Shown piece by piece: positions 25,408 through 34,238 of a stretch of DNA of 64,000 bases; the stretch's first letter is position 1, and each line of letters opens with the position of its first letter. The translations under genes and the position numbers were made by a program. The DNA lies in the NCBI GenBank assembly GCA_016191345.1, contig JACPOU010000042.1, positions 1 to 64,000 of the forward strand. Reading direction: 5' to 3'. Source of the DNA: Chloroflexota bacterium. GTDB lineage: Bacteria; Chloroflexota; Limnocylindria; Limnocylindrales; CSP1-4. The notes beneath the pieces are model-generated. The model saw nothing but the letters and a program-made list of their open reading frames with translations, ran no database searches and was not told where the DNA came from.

Positions 25408-26511
25408 TCAGGCCTCGGTGGAGGTCGCGAGGCGCGTCCCGTACTGGCGGGCGTAGTAGGCATCCCAGTCGCCCGACTTCGCGCTGCGCCACCAGGCCTC
25501 GTTCGACCGGAACCAATCCACGGTCGCCGCGATGCCGTCGTCGAACGAGATCCTGTTGCGCCAGCCCAGCGCGGTCAGCTTCGAGCCGTCCATCGCGTAG
25601 CGGCGATCGTGGCCGGGCCGGTCCTCGACCGTCCGGACGAGCGACCAGGGCTTGCCGAGCGCATCGAGGAGGCGCCCCACGACCTCGCGGTTCGGCACTT
25701 CCAGCTCGCCCGGGATGTTGTAGACCTCGCCCGCGACGCCATGCCGCAGGACGTGCTCGATCGCGCCCGCGTGGTCGGCGACGAACAGCCAGTCGCGCCG
25801 CTGCATCCCGTCGCCATAGAGCGGCAGCGGCTCGTCGTCGATCGCGTTCGTGATGAAGAGCGGGATCAGCTTCTCGGGATGCTGGAACGGGCCGTAGGTG
25901 TTCGCGCCGCGGGTGACCACGGCGTCGGTCCCGTAGGTGATGCAGTAGCTCCGGACGAGCAACTCGCCGGCGGCCTTGGCCGCCGCGTACGGGGATCGCG
26001 GCGCCAGCCCATCGGTCTCCACCGAGTGGCCGTCGGGCACCGTGCCGTAGACCTCGTCCGTGGAGACCTGGAGGTATCGTGGCGCCGTCTCGCGCTCGCC
26101 GGCCGCCGCGCGCCCGGCTTCGCGGCGGACCGCCTCGAGGAGGACATGGACGCCGATGACCCCGGTCCGGAGGAACGCCTCCGGGTCCAGAATGGAGCGG
26201 TCGACGTGCGACTCCGCGGCAAAGTTGACGACGGCATCGGCGGCCGCCACGAGCGGGCCCACGAGCTCGGCGTCCCCGATGTCCCCGCGGACGAAGCGGT
26301 AGCGGTCGGCCTGCTCCGGGTCCGTGGCCACCGCCGCGAGGTTGGACTCGCTGCCGGCGTAGGTGAGCTTGTCGAGGACGGTGATCCGGGTCCCGTCGCG
26401 GCGGGCGAGCATGTCCCGCACGAACGCCGACCCGATGAACCCGGCTCCGCCGGTGACGAGGAGGTGGGCCCCGGGCCTCAGGTGGGGTGCGCCCGTCGCG
26501 TGGTCCGTCAT
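25408..26511 (-). CDS. rmlB: dTDP-glucose 4,6-dehydratase
   Basis: A 367-residue extended SDR enzyme. NAD loop LLVTGGAGFIGSAFV, the active-site segment VSTDEVYGTVPDG, and YxxxK in SPYAAAKAAGELLVRSY are intact, as are RGANTYGPFQHPEKLIPLF and GDGMQRRDWLFVADH. The ATG overlaps the rmlA stop (ATGA). It catalyses oxidation, dehydration and reduction of dTDP-glucose to the 4-keto-6-deoxy sugar. Confidence 0.93.
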   Translation of the reverse strand: MTDHATGAPHLRPGAHLLVTGGAGFIGSAFVRDMLARRDGTRITVLDKLTYAGSESNLAAVATDPEQADRYRFVRGDIGDAELVGPLVAAADAVVNFAAESHVDRSILDPEAFLRTGVIGVHVLLEAVRREAGRAAAGERETAPRYLQVSTDEVYGTVPDGHSVETDGLAPRSPYAAAKAAGELLVRSYCITYGTDAVVTRGANTYGPFQHPEKLIPLFITNAIDDEPLPLYGDGMQRRDWLFVADHAGAIEHVLRHGVAGEVYNIPGELEVPNREVVGRLLDALGKPWSLVRTVEDRPGHDRRYAMDGSKLTALGWRNRISFDDGIAATVDWFRSNEAWWRSAKSGDWDAYYARQYGTRLATSTEA

Positions 26512-27269
26512 CCGGCCGGCCGCTCCGGGGGCGGCGCCAGGTGTCCCGCCTGGTCGTCCTCCTCGGCCAGCGCCGCCGCGCGCAGGAGCGAGGGGACCGT
26601 GCCGGCGTCCGCCCAGTGGCCTTCGTAGACGCGGCTGAACAGGCGGCCGCCGGGGATGAAGTGGTTGAGGACGTCGGTGATCTCGAATTCGCCGCGGCCC
26701 GAGGGCGCGAGGTGCTCGATGACGTCGAAGGCGTTGGGGCGAAGGAAGTAGACGCCGATCGGGATGAGGTCGCTCTTGGGCTTGGCGGGCTTCTCCTCGA
26801 AGCCCACGATCTCTCCCGCCGGTCCGAGCTCCGCCACCCCGAAGCGCTCCGGGTCCGGGACGCGGTAGAGCATCGCCCCGGCGTCCCAGGCACCGGCATC
26901 GAAGGCCGCCGCGACGTCCGCGAGGGCCGGCCCCCGGAGGATGTTGTCGCCGAGGACGACGCAGAAGGAATCATCGCCCACGAAGTCGCGGGCGAGGCCG
27001 ATGGCATGGGCGATCCCGAGCGCGCCACGCTGGTAGCGATAGGTGAGGTCCAGGCCGAAGTGGGAGCCGTCCGCGAGGAGCTCCACGACGTCCCCGACGC
27101 TCTTCCCGCCGACGATGACCATGACCTCGCGGATCCCCATCCCCGCCAGGGTCTCGAGGGGGTAGTAGATCATCGGCCGGTCGTAGATCGGCAACAGGTG
27201 CTTGTTCGTGACGATGGTCAGCGGGAACAGGCGGGTCGCCGTCCCGCCGGCAAGCACGAGGCCTTTCAT
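26508..27269 (-). CDS. rmlA: glucose-1-phosphate thymidylyltransferase (short RmlA form)
   Basis: A 253-residue nucleotidyltransferase. The signature is LAGGTATRLFPLTIVTNKHL, with LPIYDRPMIYYPLETL, YQRGALGIAHAIGLA, VVLGDNIL and FEEKPAKPKSDLIPIGVYF. It is shorter than the ~290-residue enterobacterial enzyme and has Ala where GxGTRL is usual, as in other short RmlA forms. It heads the rml operon and makes dTDP-glucose. Confidence 0.88.
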   Translation of the reverse strand: MKGLVLAGGTATRLFPLTIVTNKHLLPIYDRPMIYYPLETLAGMGIREVMVIVGGKSVGDVVELLADGSHFGLDLTYRYQRGALGIAHAIGLARDFVGDDSFCVVLGDNILRGPALADVAAAFDAGAWDAGAMLYRVPDPERFGVAELGPAGEIVGFEEKPAKPKSDLIPIGVYFLRPNAFDVIEHLAPSGRGEFEITDVLNHFIPGGRLFSRVYEGHWADAGTVPSLLRAAALAEEDDQAGHLAPPPERPAG

Positions 27270-27318
27270 CGCCCGGAGCGTAGCAGCCCGCTCCCGATGC
27301 GGTTGCCCGGGACAGCCG

Positions 27319-28461
27319 CTACGGCGCGAGCGCCTGGCTGAAGTGCAGCAGGGCGTACAGCGAGAAGAGGGCTCCCGACACCGCCGGCCAGACCATCCGC
27401 ATCGCCGGGCCGCGGCCCGCGAGCAGCCATGAGAACGGCCAGACCACCGCCAGGTACCGCGCCACGGAGAGAAGGCGGAGCGACCCGAGAACCGTCAGGA
27501 GCCCGACGACCATGTAGGCGATTGAGGGCACGTCCAATCGATCTGGCCGCGCATAGACGAGGAGGAAGACATAGAGCAGGAGGGTGCCGATCAGGAGGAC
27601 GACCAATGGTTCGGCACCGGCGGGCAGGCCGCCTCCGGCGACCGTCCTGGCCGGGTTGTTCCACGAGGCCTGCGCCTGGAGAAAGGCGAACCAGACGCCG
27701 AACTGCTGCCACAGGTAGACCGTGAAGCCCGCAAGTGCAAGGGGGCCGAAGCTCAGTGGCAGGATGGCACGCCACGAACGCTGTCCCGAGAACCAGATGA
27801 CGAGGACCAGCGGCACCGCGAGCAGGATGCCCGGCAGGCGTGTCAGCGTCGCGAGGGCATAGGCGATCCCCATGAGACTCCACCGCCCTCGCTCCGCGGC
27901 CCCCATGGCGACCAGGGCCAGGAGGAGGAAGAGGCTGTCGGTGTACGCCATCCCGAACGCCACGGCGCCCGGGGCGATCATCAGGTAGACGACTGCGAGC
28001 AGGGCGCGATCCCGCCCGAGCCGGTTCTCGCCGAGACGGTAGAGCAGCCACGCCGCCCCGAGCAGGGCCAGATTCGACACGAGGACGCCAGCCACGGCCA
28101 CGTTGCCGAAGGTGACGAGCGAGGTGAGGCGAACGACGAGGGGGAAGAAGGGGAAAAAGGCCCAATCGAGATACGCGTCGTGGATCGGCTGGGCGTGATA
28201 CCCGTCGGCCGCGATCCCGAGGAGATAGATCGAATCGGTGCCCGTCAGGCTCGCGAGTACCGGCGCTGAGCTGAAGCTCGGACGGGGGAAGTCCAGGGGG
28301 AGCGCGAACTCGACGATCAGCGCGATCAGGATGAGCAGTGCCCTCGTCGCGATGAACGTCGCACCGATGACGAGCAGCGCGTGGCGCCACGGCCTCCGCA
28401 CGCCGCCGCCTCCGCCCTCGCTGTCCATCGTGAGCATCCTCCTGTCCGTGGTATCCCCCAA
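27319..28461 (-). CDS. PIG-V-like membrane mannosyltransferase
   Basis: A 380-residue protein with about ten spans. The first loop has GTDSIYLLGIAADGYH followed by DWAFFPFFPLVVRL, the pattern seen in PIG-V/GT76-type enzymes that transfer mannose from polyprenyl-phosphate-mannose. The exact start is uncertain: MLTMDSEGG near 28437 or MDSEGG may replace the upstream codon. It is divergent from the GT87 gene at 28506 across 44 bp. Confidence 0.68.
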   Translation of the reverse strand: MGDTTDRRMLTMDSEGGGGGVRRPWRHALLVIGATFIATRALLILIALIVEFALPLDFPRPSFSSAPVLASLTGTDSIYLLGIAADGYHAQPIHDAYLDWAFFPFFPLVVRLTSLVTFGNVAVAGVLVSNLALLGAAWLLYRLGENRLGRDRALLAVVYLMIAPGAVAFGMAYTDSLFLLLALVAMGAAERGRWSLMGIAYALATLTRLPGILLAVPLVLVIWFSGQRSWRAILPLSFGPLALAGFTVYLWQQFGVWFAFLQAQASWNNPARTVAGGGLPAGAEPLVVLLIGTLLLYVFLLVYARPDRLDVPSIAYMVVGLLTVLGSLRLLSVARYLAVVWPFSWLLAGRGPAMRMVWPAVSGALFSLYALLHFSQALAP

Positions 28462-28505
28462 ATCCGCGGCGGCATCGCCCGAAGAGCCGATGCTACCGTG
28501 GCAGG

Positions 28506-29708
28506 ATGCTGGCGAACGCGTATGGGCTGCGGCGCCTTCAGGAACCGGGGTTCCAGCGCCTCCTCATCGTCACGATCGCAATCGTTCTCGTCGCGTTCCG
28601 GCTGCTCCAGTTCGCGGCGTTCACCGGCCAGATCCAGTGGGGCTACGACTTCTCCTATTACTGGCGGGCCGCCGCCCAGCTGTTCGCGGGCCAGCCGATC
28701 TACTCGCCCGAGCAACTCTCAGGGCCATACGCGCCGCAGGGCCAATCCGGGTTTCTCTATCCGCCGCCGCTCGCCGGGGCGCTGACACCGTTCGCGGCGA
28801 TGGGGCCGGCCGACTATCGCCTCGCCGCGTGGGGCTGGTCGGCGCTCGGAGCGGTCGTCCTCGTGGCGACGATCCTCGCGGTGGCGCGGAGTGAGGGGCT
28901 GGGCGACCGGCTCCGGGCAGCCGTGGGACTGGGGCCCTGGATCCTTGTCGCTGCCGCGTTCGGGTTCCCACCGGTCATCGGCGAGCTCGTCCTCGGGAAC
29001 GTCAACCTGCTCCTGCTCGGGTTGTTCGGGGCGGCGTGGCTCGGGGTCCGGCGCGGGACCGTGGGCGGGGAGCGGGCCGCCGGGCTGGCGATCGGCATCG
29101 CGGCGACGATCAAGGTCTTCCCGGGCCTGCTGCTGCTTTGGTTCCTTCTCACCGGACGCCGGCAGGGCGCGCTGTTCGTGATCGTCGGTGCGGCCGCCGC
29201 GGCGCTCGTGACCCTGCCGATCACCGGGCTGCAGCCCTGGCTCGACTACCCTGCGGTGCTCCTGAACCTCTCGGCCCCATCGGACACCACGGACACGCTC
29301 GCCCCCACGGTCTGGCTCGGCGGGGTCATCGGGTTCACGCCGGCACGCCTGCTCGTGACGGCGGTTGGCGTCGCCCTTCTCGCCTGGTCGGCCCGCGCCC
29401 GACCCGCGCGGATGAGCTTCACCGTGGCCGTCCTCGCCTCGATCCTCGTCGCCCCGGCGCTCTACCAGCACTACCTGGCGATCCTGGTCCTGCCCTTCCT
29501 GCTGCTCGCCGCGGAGGGCGCCTCGATCCGCTGGTTGGCCCTCGCCTACCTCCTCATGTCCGGTGGTGCGCAGCCGGCGCTCGGGGACCTCGCCTGGATC
29601 CTGAACCGCGCCGCTCCGACGCTCGGGGCGCTCGTCCTGTTCGGGGCGGCCTTCGCCACGACCCGTGACCGCCGGTATCGGGCAACCCCTGACATTTGGG
29701 TGCCTTGA
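28506..29708 (+). CDS. GT87/DUF2029 membrane glycosyltransferase, full length
   Basis: A 400-residue protein of the usual GT87 length. Motifs: GYDFSYYWRAAAQLFAG with the acidic residue, SGFLYPPPLAGALTPFAA, GNVNLLLLGLFGAAWLGV, IKVFPGLLLLWFLLTGRRQG and LYQHYLAILVLPFLLLA. About ten spans are visible. Its end overlaps the promoter of the following ATPase gene. Confidence 0.8.
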   Translation: MLANAYGLRRLQEPGFQRLLIVTIAIVLVAFRLLQFAAFTGQIQWGYDFSYYWRAAAQLFAGQPIYSPEQLSGPYAPQGQSGFLYPPPLAGALTPFAAMGPADYRLAAWGWSALGAVVLVATILAVARSEGLGDRLRAAVGLGPWILVAAAFGFPPVIGELVLGNVNLLLLGLFGAAWLGVRRGTVGGERAAGLAIGIAATIKVFPGLLLLWFLLTGRRQGALFVIVGAAAAALVTLPITGLQPWLDYPAVLLNLSAPSDTTDTLAPTVWLGGVIGFTPARLLVTAVGVALLAWSARARPARMSFTVAVLASILVAPALYQHYLAILVLPFLLLAAEGASIRWLALAYLLMSGGAQPALGDLAWILNRAAPTLGALVLFGAAFATTRDRRYRATPDIWVP

Positions 29709-29733
29709 CGCCCGATATTTGGGTGGCTAAGGT
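29705..29733 (+). promoter_or_regulatory. sigma-70-like promoter for a near-leaderless message
   Basis: TTGACG (29705-29710) and TAAGGT (29728-29733) are separated by 17 bp. The start point would fall near 29740, and the ATPase ATG is at 29742, so the message would be leaderless or nearly so. ATTTGGGTG occurs at 29694 and 29717, 23 bp apart, overlapping the -35 region and spacer, and could be an operator. Confidence 0.55.
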
Positions 29734-29741
29734 CGCTGCAA

Positions 29742-31019
29742 ATGGGTGTGCAAGACCTTTCACCTCGCTCCTATCGGGCGCGCGTCGCTGACGGCGAGCT
29801 GCGGCAACGGCTCCAGGCGTTCGGGGCCGTCGTCGTCGAGGGCGCCCGCGGGACCGGCAAGACCGAGACGGCCCGCCGGGCTTCCGCGAGCGAGGTCCGT
29901 CTCGATGTCGAGGACGCCGCCCGCGCGGCCGGTCTGCTGGAGCCGGGGATCCTGCTCACGGGGGATCGCCCGCGACTCATCGACGAATGGCAGCTCGTGC
30001 CCTCCGTCTGGAATCGAGTTCGACGGGCGGTCGACGATCAAGGCGGAGAGCCAGGACAGTTCATCCTGACCGGTTCCGCCGTGCCGGCAGATGACAACGT
30101 TCGACACAGCGGCGCGTTGCGATTCGGGCGCCTCCGGATGCGGCCGATGGCAATGTCCGAATCGGGTGACTCGAACGGGACCATCTCCGTCCGCGCCCTC
30201 CTCGACGGCGAGCGCATCTCCGGTTCGGACCCAGGCCTCACCATCCACGACATCGCCGCACGGGTGTGTCGCGGCGGTTGGCCCGGGTTGCTGGGCCGCA
30301 ACGTCCGCGATGCCGGCGACGCCCTCCGGACCTACCTCGCGGACATCGCGCGGGTGGACCTGGGTCGCCTCGACGGCGTCCGACGCGAACCTGAGAACAT
30401 CGCCCGCCTGATCCGATCCCTGGCCCGGCACACGGGCACGTCGGCCTCGGCGCGGTCGATCGCGGCGGATGTGGGGGGCTCGGAGGGCCCGATCGATCAC
30501 CACACCGTGCTGGAGTACACGCAGGCGCTCTCTCGGGTCTTCGTCGTCGAAGACCAACCCGCCTGGGCGCCGTCGCTCCGATCCCGGGCTCGCCTGCGCG
30601 TTGCCCCGGTCCGGCACTTCGTGGATCCATCGCTCGCAGCGGCCGCGCTCGGCGCCGGCCCGGACCGGCTCCTCCAGGATGTCGAGCTGTTCGGCTTCCT
30701 CTTCGAATCGCTCGTGCTTCACGATCTCCGGGTGTATGTGCAGCCGCTCGGCGCGCAGGTCCTGCACTATCGGGACAGCGGCGACCTGGAGGCGGACATG
30801 ATCATCGAACGGCCTGACGGACGGTGGGCGGCGATCGAGGTGAAGCTGGGACCCGGCGCCATCGATGCGGCCGCTGTCTCCCTTCGTCGCCTGGCCGATC
30901 GCATCGATCAGGAGCGTCACGGGGCGCCGCTCGCCCTCGTGGTCATGACCGGCTGGGGCTATGCGTACCAGCGGCCCGATGGGGTCGCCGTGGTTCCGAT
31001 CGGACTGCTCGGGCCGTGA
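29742..31019 (+). CDS. AAA ATPase with C-terminal DUF4143 domain
   Basis: A 425-residue protein. The P-loop VVVEGARGTGKTETARRA at ~30-47 is followed by RPRLIDEWQLVPSVWNRVR and FILTGSAVPADD of the AAA_14 family. The C-terminal half is a DUF4143 domain ending in a nuclease-like fold with DLEADMIIERPDGRWAAIEVK. Such proteins are often accessory and sometimes toxin-antitoxin or defence-related; no function is established. It sits inside the polysaccharide region and its stop overlaps the GT2 start (GTGA), so it is transcriptionally upstream of the following genes despite its unrelated role. Confidence 0.8.
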   Translation: MGVQDLSPRSYRARVADGELRQRLQAFGAVVVEGARGTGKTETARRASASEVRLDVEDAARAAGLLEPGILLTGDRPRLIDEWQLVPSVWNRVRRAVDDQGGEPGQFILTGSAVPADDNVRHSGALRFGRLRMRPMAMSESGDSNGTISVRALLDGERISGSDPGLTIHDIAARVCRGGWPGLLGRNVRDAGDALRTYLADIARVDLGRLDGVRREPENIARLIRSLARHTGTSASARSIAADVGGSEGPIDHHTVLEYTQALSRVFVVEDQPAWAPSLRSRARLRVAPVRHFVDPSLAAAALGAGPDRLLQDVELFGFLFESLVLHDLRVYVQPLGAQVLHYRDSGDLEADMIIERPDGRWAAIEVKLGPGAIDAAAVSLRRLADRIDQERHGAPLALVVMTGWGYAYQRPDGVAVVPIGLLGP

Positions 31020-31846
31020 CCACGCCCAGCGACTCCACGCCCCTGTTGGCGTCCACCTCGCCGCCGATCGCGCCCGCGTCCGCGTTCGCATCGCTGACGC
31101 TGGTCCTGCCCGCGTACAACGAGGCGGCCCGGATCGGGCCGGCGCTCGACGAGCTCTTCGCGTGGCTGGGCGCGCCTGGGGTCGCGGCGACGCTCCCGCC
31201 CCGCATCCGGGCCCTCGTCGTCGATGACGGCAGCACGGACGCGACGGCGCACCTCGTCCTCGACCGCCCCGAGGCCGCCGTGCCGGAGGACGCCCCGATC
31301 CGTCTGGAGCTCCTGCGCGTGCCGCACGGCGGCAAGGGCGCGGCCGTCCGGGCCGGGATGCTCGCGGGCGACGGCGACGTCATCGTCTTCACCGACGCCG
31401 ACATGGCGACGCCGCCGGACCAGCTCCCGAAGCTGCTCGCCGCGCTCGAGGCTGCCGACGTCGCCCTCGGCAGCCGGATCCAGCCGGACGGCTCGGACAT
31501 GCGGGCCACGCAGCCGGCCTACCGGCGCCTCCTCGGCAAGGTCTTCCATGCCCTCGCCTCGGTCTGGGTGGCGGGCCCGGTCCAGGACACGCAGTGCGGG
31601 TTCAAGGGCTACCGGCAGGCCGCCGCGCGCGAGGTCTTCGGGCGGCAGGTCGTCACCTCGATCGTCTTCGACGTCGAGCTCATCTACCTTGCCCGGCAGC
31701 TCGGCTACCGGACCGCGATCGTGCCGATCACCTGGGCGGATCGGCGCGGCTCGCGGATGCGCCCGCGGGTCGGATTGGCGCTGCGCGTGGCGTGGGATCT
31801 GTTCCGGATCCCGCTGGTCCATCGCCGGGTCCGGGGCCCGGGATGA
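31016..31846 (+). CDS. GT2 glycosyltransferase (dolichol-phosphate mannosyltransferase-like)
   Basis: A 276-residue GT-A enzyme from the GTG at 31016. SLTLVLPAYNEAARIGPALD, ALVVDDGSTDAT, VIVFTDADMATPPDQLPKLL and DTQCGFKGYRQAAAREVF are DPM1/polyprenyl-phosphate glycosyltransferase motifs. It has no C-terminal membrane anchor. It could make the polyprenyl-phosphate sugar donor used by the neighbouring GT-C enzymes. Confidence 0.83.
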   Translation: MTTPSDSTPLLASTSPPIAPASAFASLTLVLPAYNEAARIGPALDELFAWLGAPGVAATLPPRIRALVVDDGSTDATAHLVLDRPEAAVPEDAPIRLELLRVPHGGKGAAVRAGMLAGDGDVIVFTDADMATPPDQLPKLLAALEAADVALGSRIQPDGSDMRATQPAYRRLLGKVFHALASVWVAGPVQDTQCGFKGYRQAAAREVFGRQVVTSIVFDVELIYLARQLGYRTAIVPITWADRRGSRMRPRVGLALRVAWDLFRIPLVHRRVRGPG

Positions 31847-33000
31847 CCGCGTCGCGCCTCGAGGCCGGGCGAATCAGCGGCGCCGGCCTGGTCGCCGCGG
31901 CGCTCCCGGTCCTCGCGATCCTCGCGCTCGCCGTCTTCCCGCTCGCCGCCGCGCTCGCCGCGTCGAGGGCCGGGACCCTCGGCTTCGACTTCCTGTCGTA
32001 TGACCTCGCGGTCCGGCGCTTCTTCGACGGCGGCGTGCTCTACGACCAGGCATTCGACTACACCGGCGCGTTCGGGCTCTTCTACTACCCGCCGCCGTTC
32101 GTGCTCCTCGCGGCCCCGCTGTCGCTGCTGGAGCCGGCCCTGGCCGCGTGGATCTTCACGGCCCTGCTCGTCGTCACCTACGCCGCCGCCTGCGCGATCA
32201 TCCCGGTTTCAACGCGAATTCGCTGGCTGACGCTGCTCCTCGGCGGGTTGTCGTGGCCGCTCGTCTACGCGATCAAGCTGGGCCAGGTTGGCCCGATCCT
32301 CCTGCTCACCTTCGCGGTCGCGTGGCGCTGGATCGAGATGCCGTGGCGGTTCGGGGTCGCGACCGCGATCGGGACGGCGATCAAGATCCAGCCCGCGCTC
32401 CTCTTCGCCTGGGCGCTGGTCACCGGCCGGCGCCGGGCCGTGGCCGCCGGCCTGGTCGTCCTCGCTGTCCTCGCCCTGCTCGCGACGATCGTGGCAGGTC
32501 CCGGCTCGTGGATCGACCAGGCGACGCTCCTCGCGCGGGTCAGCCGGCCGATCGATACCCCGAACAACATGACGCCGGGGCGCATGGCCTTCGAGGCCGG
32601 CCTGGGCGTCACGATCGCCTGGGCGGTGCAGCTCCTGAACTGGGCCCTCGTCGCGGTCCTCGTCACCTGGGCGACGCTCCGGTTGCCCGCCGTGCCGTCG
32701 TTCCTGGCCGTCGTCATCGCGACGCAGCTCATCTCGCCGATCCTCTGGGACCACTACGCCCTGATGCTCCTTCTGCCGGTCGCGTGGCTCTGCTCACGAG
32801 GCCACTGGTGGGCCGTGCTGGTGCCGCTCGCGACATCCGTCCCGCTCGTGGGGGTCATCCCGCCGATCGCCTACCCGACTGCCTACTGGGTGACGCTCGT
32901 CGCGGTCCTGCTCGAGGGGCGGCGCCTCCGCTCGGAGGCTCCGGCGGGATCGTTGCCCGCGCAAGCACGTTCCGAATCTGGTGCTATCCTCGCCCCGTGA
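31843..33000 (+). CDS. GT87/DUF2029 membrane glycosyltransferase
   Basis: A 385-residue polytopic protein. Motifs: TLGFDFLSYDLAVRRFFDGG, AFGLFYYPPPFVLLAAPLSL, IKLGQVGPILLLTFAVAWRW, IGTAIKIQPALLFAWALVTG and ILWDHYALMLLLPVAWL. The ATG overlaps the GT2 stop, and its stop overlaps the GTG of the next gene. It is part of a coupled five-gene run from 29742 to 35434. Confidence 0.8.
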   Translation: MTASRLEAGRISGAGLVAAALPVLAILALAVFPLAAALAASRAGTLGFDFLSYDLAVRRFFDGGVLYDQAFDYTGAFGLFYYPPPFVLLAAPLSLLEPALAAWIFTALLVVTYAAACAIIPVSTRIRWLTLLLGGLSWPLVYAIKLGQVGPILLLTFAVAWRWIEMPWRFGVATAIGTAIKIQPALLFAWALVTGRRRAVAAGLVVLAVLALLATIVAGPGSWIDQATLLARVSRPIDTPNNMTPGRMAFEAGLGVTIAWAVQLLNWALVAVLVTWATLRLPAVPSFLAVVIATQLISPILWDHYALMLLLPVAWLCSRGHWWAVLVPLATSVPLVGVIPPIAYPTAYWVTLVAVLLEGRRLRSEAPAGSLPAQARSESGAILAP

Positions 33001-34238
33001 CCCCCTCCGCCCTCGCAACGGAGCCTGCCTGTCCGGAGGCCCCGAACGCGCCCGAATCCAATCGCGGCGATCTCCGGGACCGCACTGCCGCCGCCAGAGG
33101 TGAGGCCCCCCGCCTCCGGATCGAAGCCCGATCCCTGAGCGACATTCCGCGCGAGACGTGGGACGGGTTTGCCGCTGCCAATCCCTTCGCGACGCCCTTC
33201 TCCGCCTGGGCCTTCCATCGTGCGTGGTGGGATGCCTACGGCGACAATGCCCACGAGCAGACCCTGGTCGCGGTGGCGGCCAATGCGCCCGCCCGTGCGG
33301 AGCCCGTCGCGATCCTCCCCCTCATGCACCGCCACGAGGTCGAGGACACCGACGCCGCGCGCCACACGACCCTCCGCCACGAGCCCGGCGCCGCCCTGAC
33401 GCCCGTTCCGCCGAGCGCGAAGGCCATCTTCTTCGGGGCCTCGTACCACGCCGACTACGCGACGCTCCTCGCCGCGCCCGCGGACATGCCGGCCGTCGCC
33501 GAGGCCCTCATGGGCCACCTCGCCGAGGCCGCCCGCCCGGGCGGCGCGGAGATGCCGTGGGACGTCATCGACCTGCGCCGGCTCCGCTGCGACGACCCCG
33601 TGGCCGACGCGCTGGCCGCCGCGGTCAGCCGCCGGGAGATCGCCGAGGGCTGGACCCTCAACCTCGAGCGCGAGGACGTCTGCCCGGTGGCCACGCTCCC
33701 GGCCGGCGGCACGATCGACGACTACCTCGCGACGCTCGGCAAGAAGGACCGTCACGAGATCCGGCGCAAGGTTCGCCGCGCGGAGGACGCCGGCGAGGTG
33801 CTCCTCGAGGAGTCGCGGGAGCCGCTCGCCGACCTCGAGGCCTTCATCGACCTCCACCAGGCGAAGTGGGGCGAGGATGGCCTCTTCCCGGCGACCGAGG
33901 GCGGCGCCCAGAGCCGGGTCATGTTCCGGCGGCTCTTCGAGGGCTTCGGGACGGACGGCCCGCTGCGCCTGAGCTTCCTCACCGTCGGCGGCCGGCGAGT
34001 CGCCGCGGGCGTGCACTTCGAAATGCCCGACCGGATCCTCTACTACAACGCGGGGGTCGATCCCGACGCCCGCGACCTGTCGCCCGGCGTGGTGATGGTG
34101 GAGCGGCTGGTCGAGCGTGCCATCGAGCGTGGCAAGACCGCCCTGGACTTCCTCCGCGGCGACGAGCCGTACAAGTATTCATGGGGCGCCGTCGACGAAC
34201 CAATCCAGCGGCTGCTCGTCCGACGAAGGGTTGGGTGA
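32997..34238 (+). CDS. FemAB/CelD-like acetyltransferase (GNAT fold)
   Basis: A 413-residue soluble protein from the GTG at 32997. The N-terminal domain has RETWDGFAAANPFATPFSAW and FHRAWWDAYG; the C-terminal Acetyltransf_6-like domain includes LGKKDRHEIRRKVRRAEDAG, DLEAFIDLHQAKWGEDGLF and FLRGDEPYKYSWGAVDEP. In exopolysaccharide clusters such proteins are thought to acylate sugars or lipid carriers. It is coupled to both neighbours. Confidence 0.75.
   Translation: MTPSALATEPACPEAPNAPESNRGDLRDRTAAARGEAPRLRIEARSLSDIPRETWDGFAAANPFATPFSAWAFHRAWWDAYGDNAHEQTLVAVAANAPARAEPVAILPLMHRHEVEDTDAARHTTLRHEPGAALTPVPPSAKAIFFGASYHADYATLLAAPADMPAVAEALMGHLAEAARPGGAEMPWDVIDLRRLRCDDPVADALAAAVSRREIAEGWTLNLEREDVCPVATLPAGGTIDDYLATLGKKDRHEIRRKVRRAEDAGEVLLEESREPLADLEAFIDLHQAKWGEDGLFPATEGGAQSRVMFRRLFEGFGTDGPLRLSFLTVGGRRVAAGVHFEMPDRILYYNAGVDPDARDLSPGVVMVERLVERAIERGKTALDFLRGDEPYKYSWGAVDEPIQRLLVRRRVG

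Noticed and set aside
24485-27028. An 847-codon minus-strand frame spanning the rml region
   Set aside because: Only its last ~306 codons are protein-like (RmlD). The rest is the wrong frame of rmlB and rmlA, which have complete motifs and overlapping start/stop codons.
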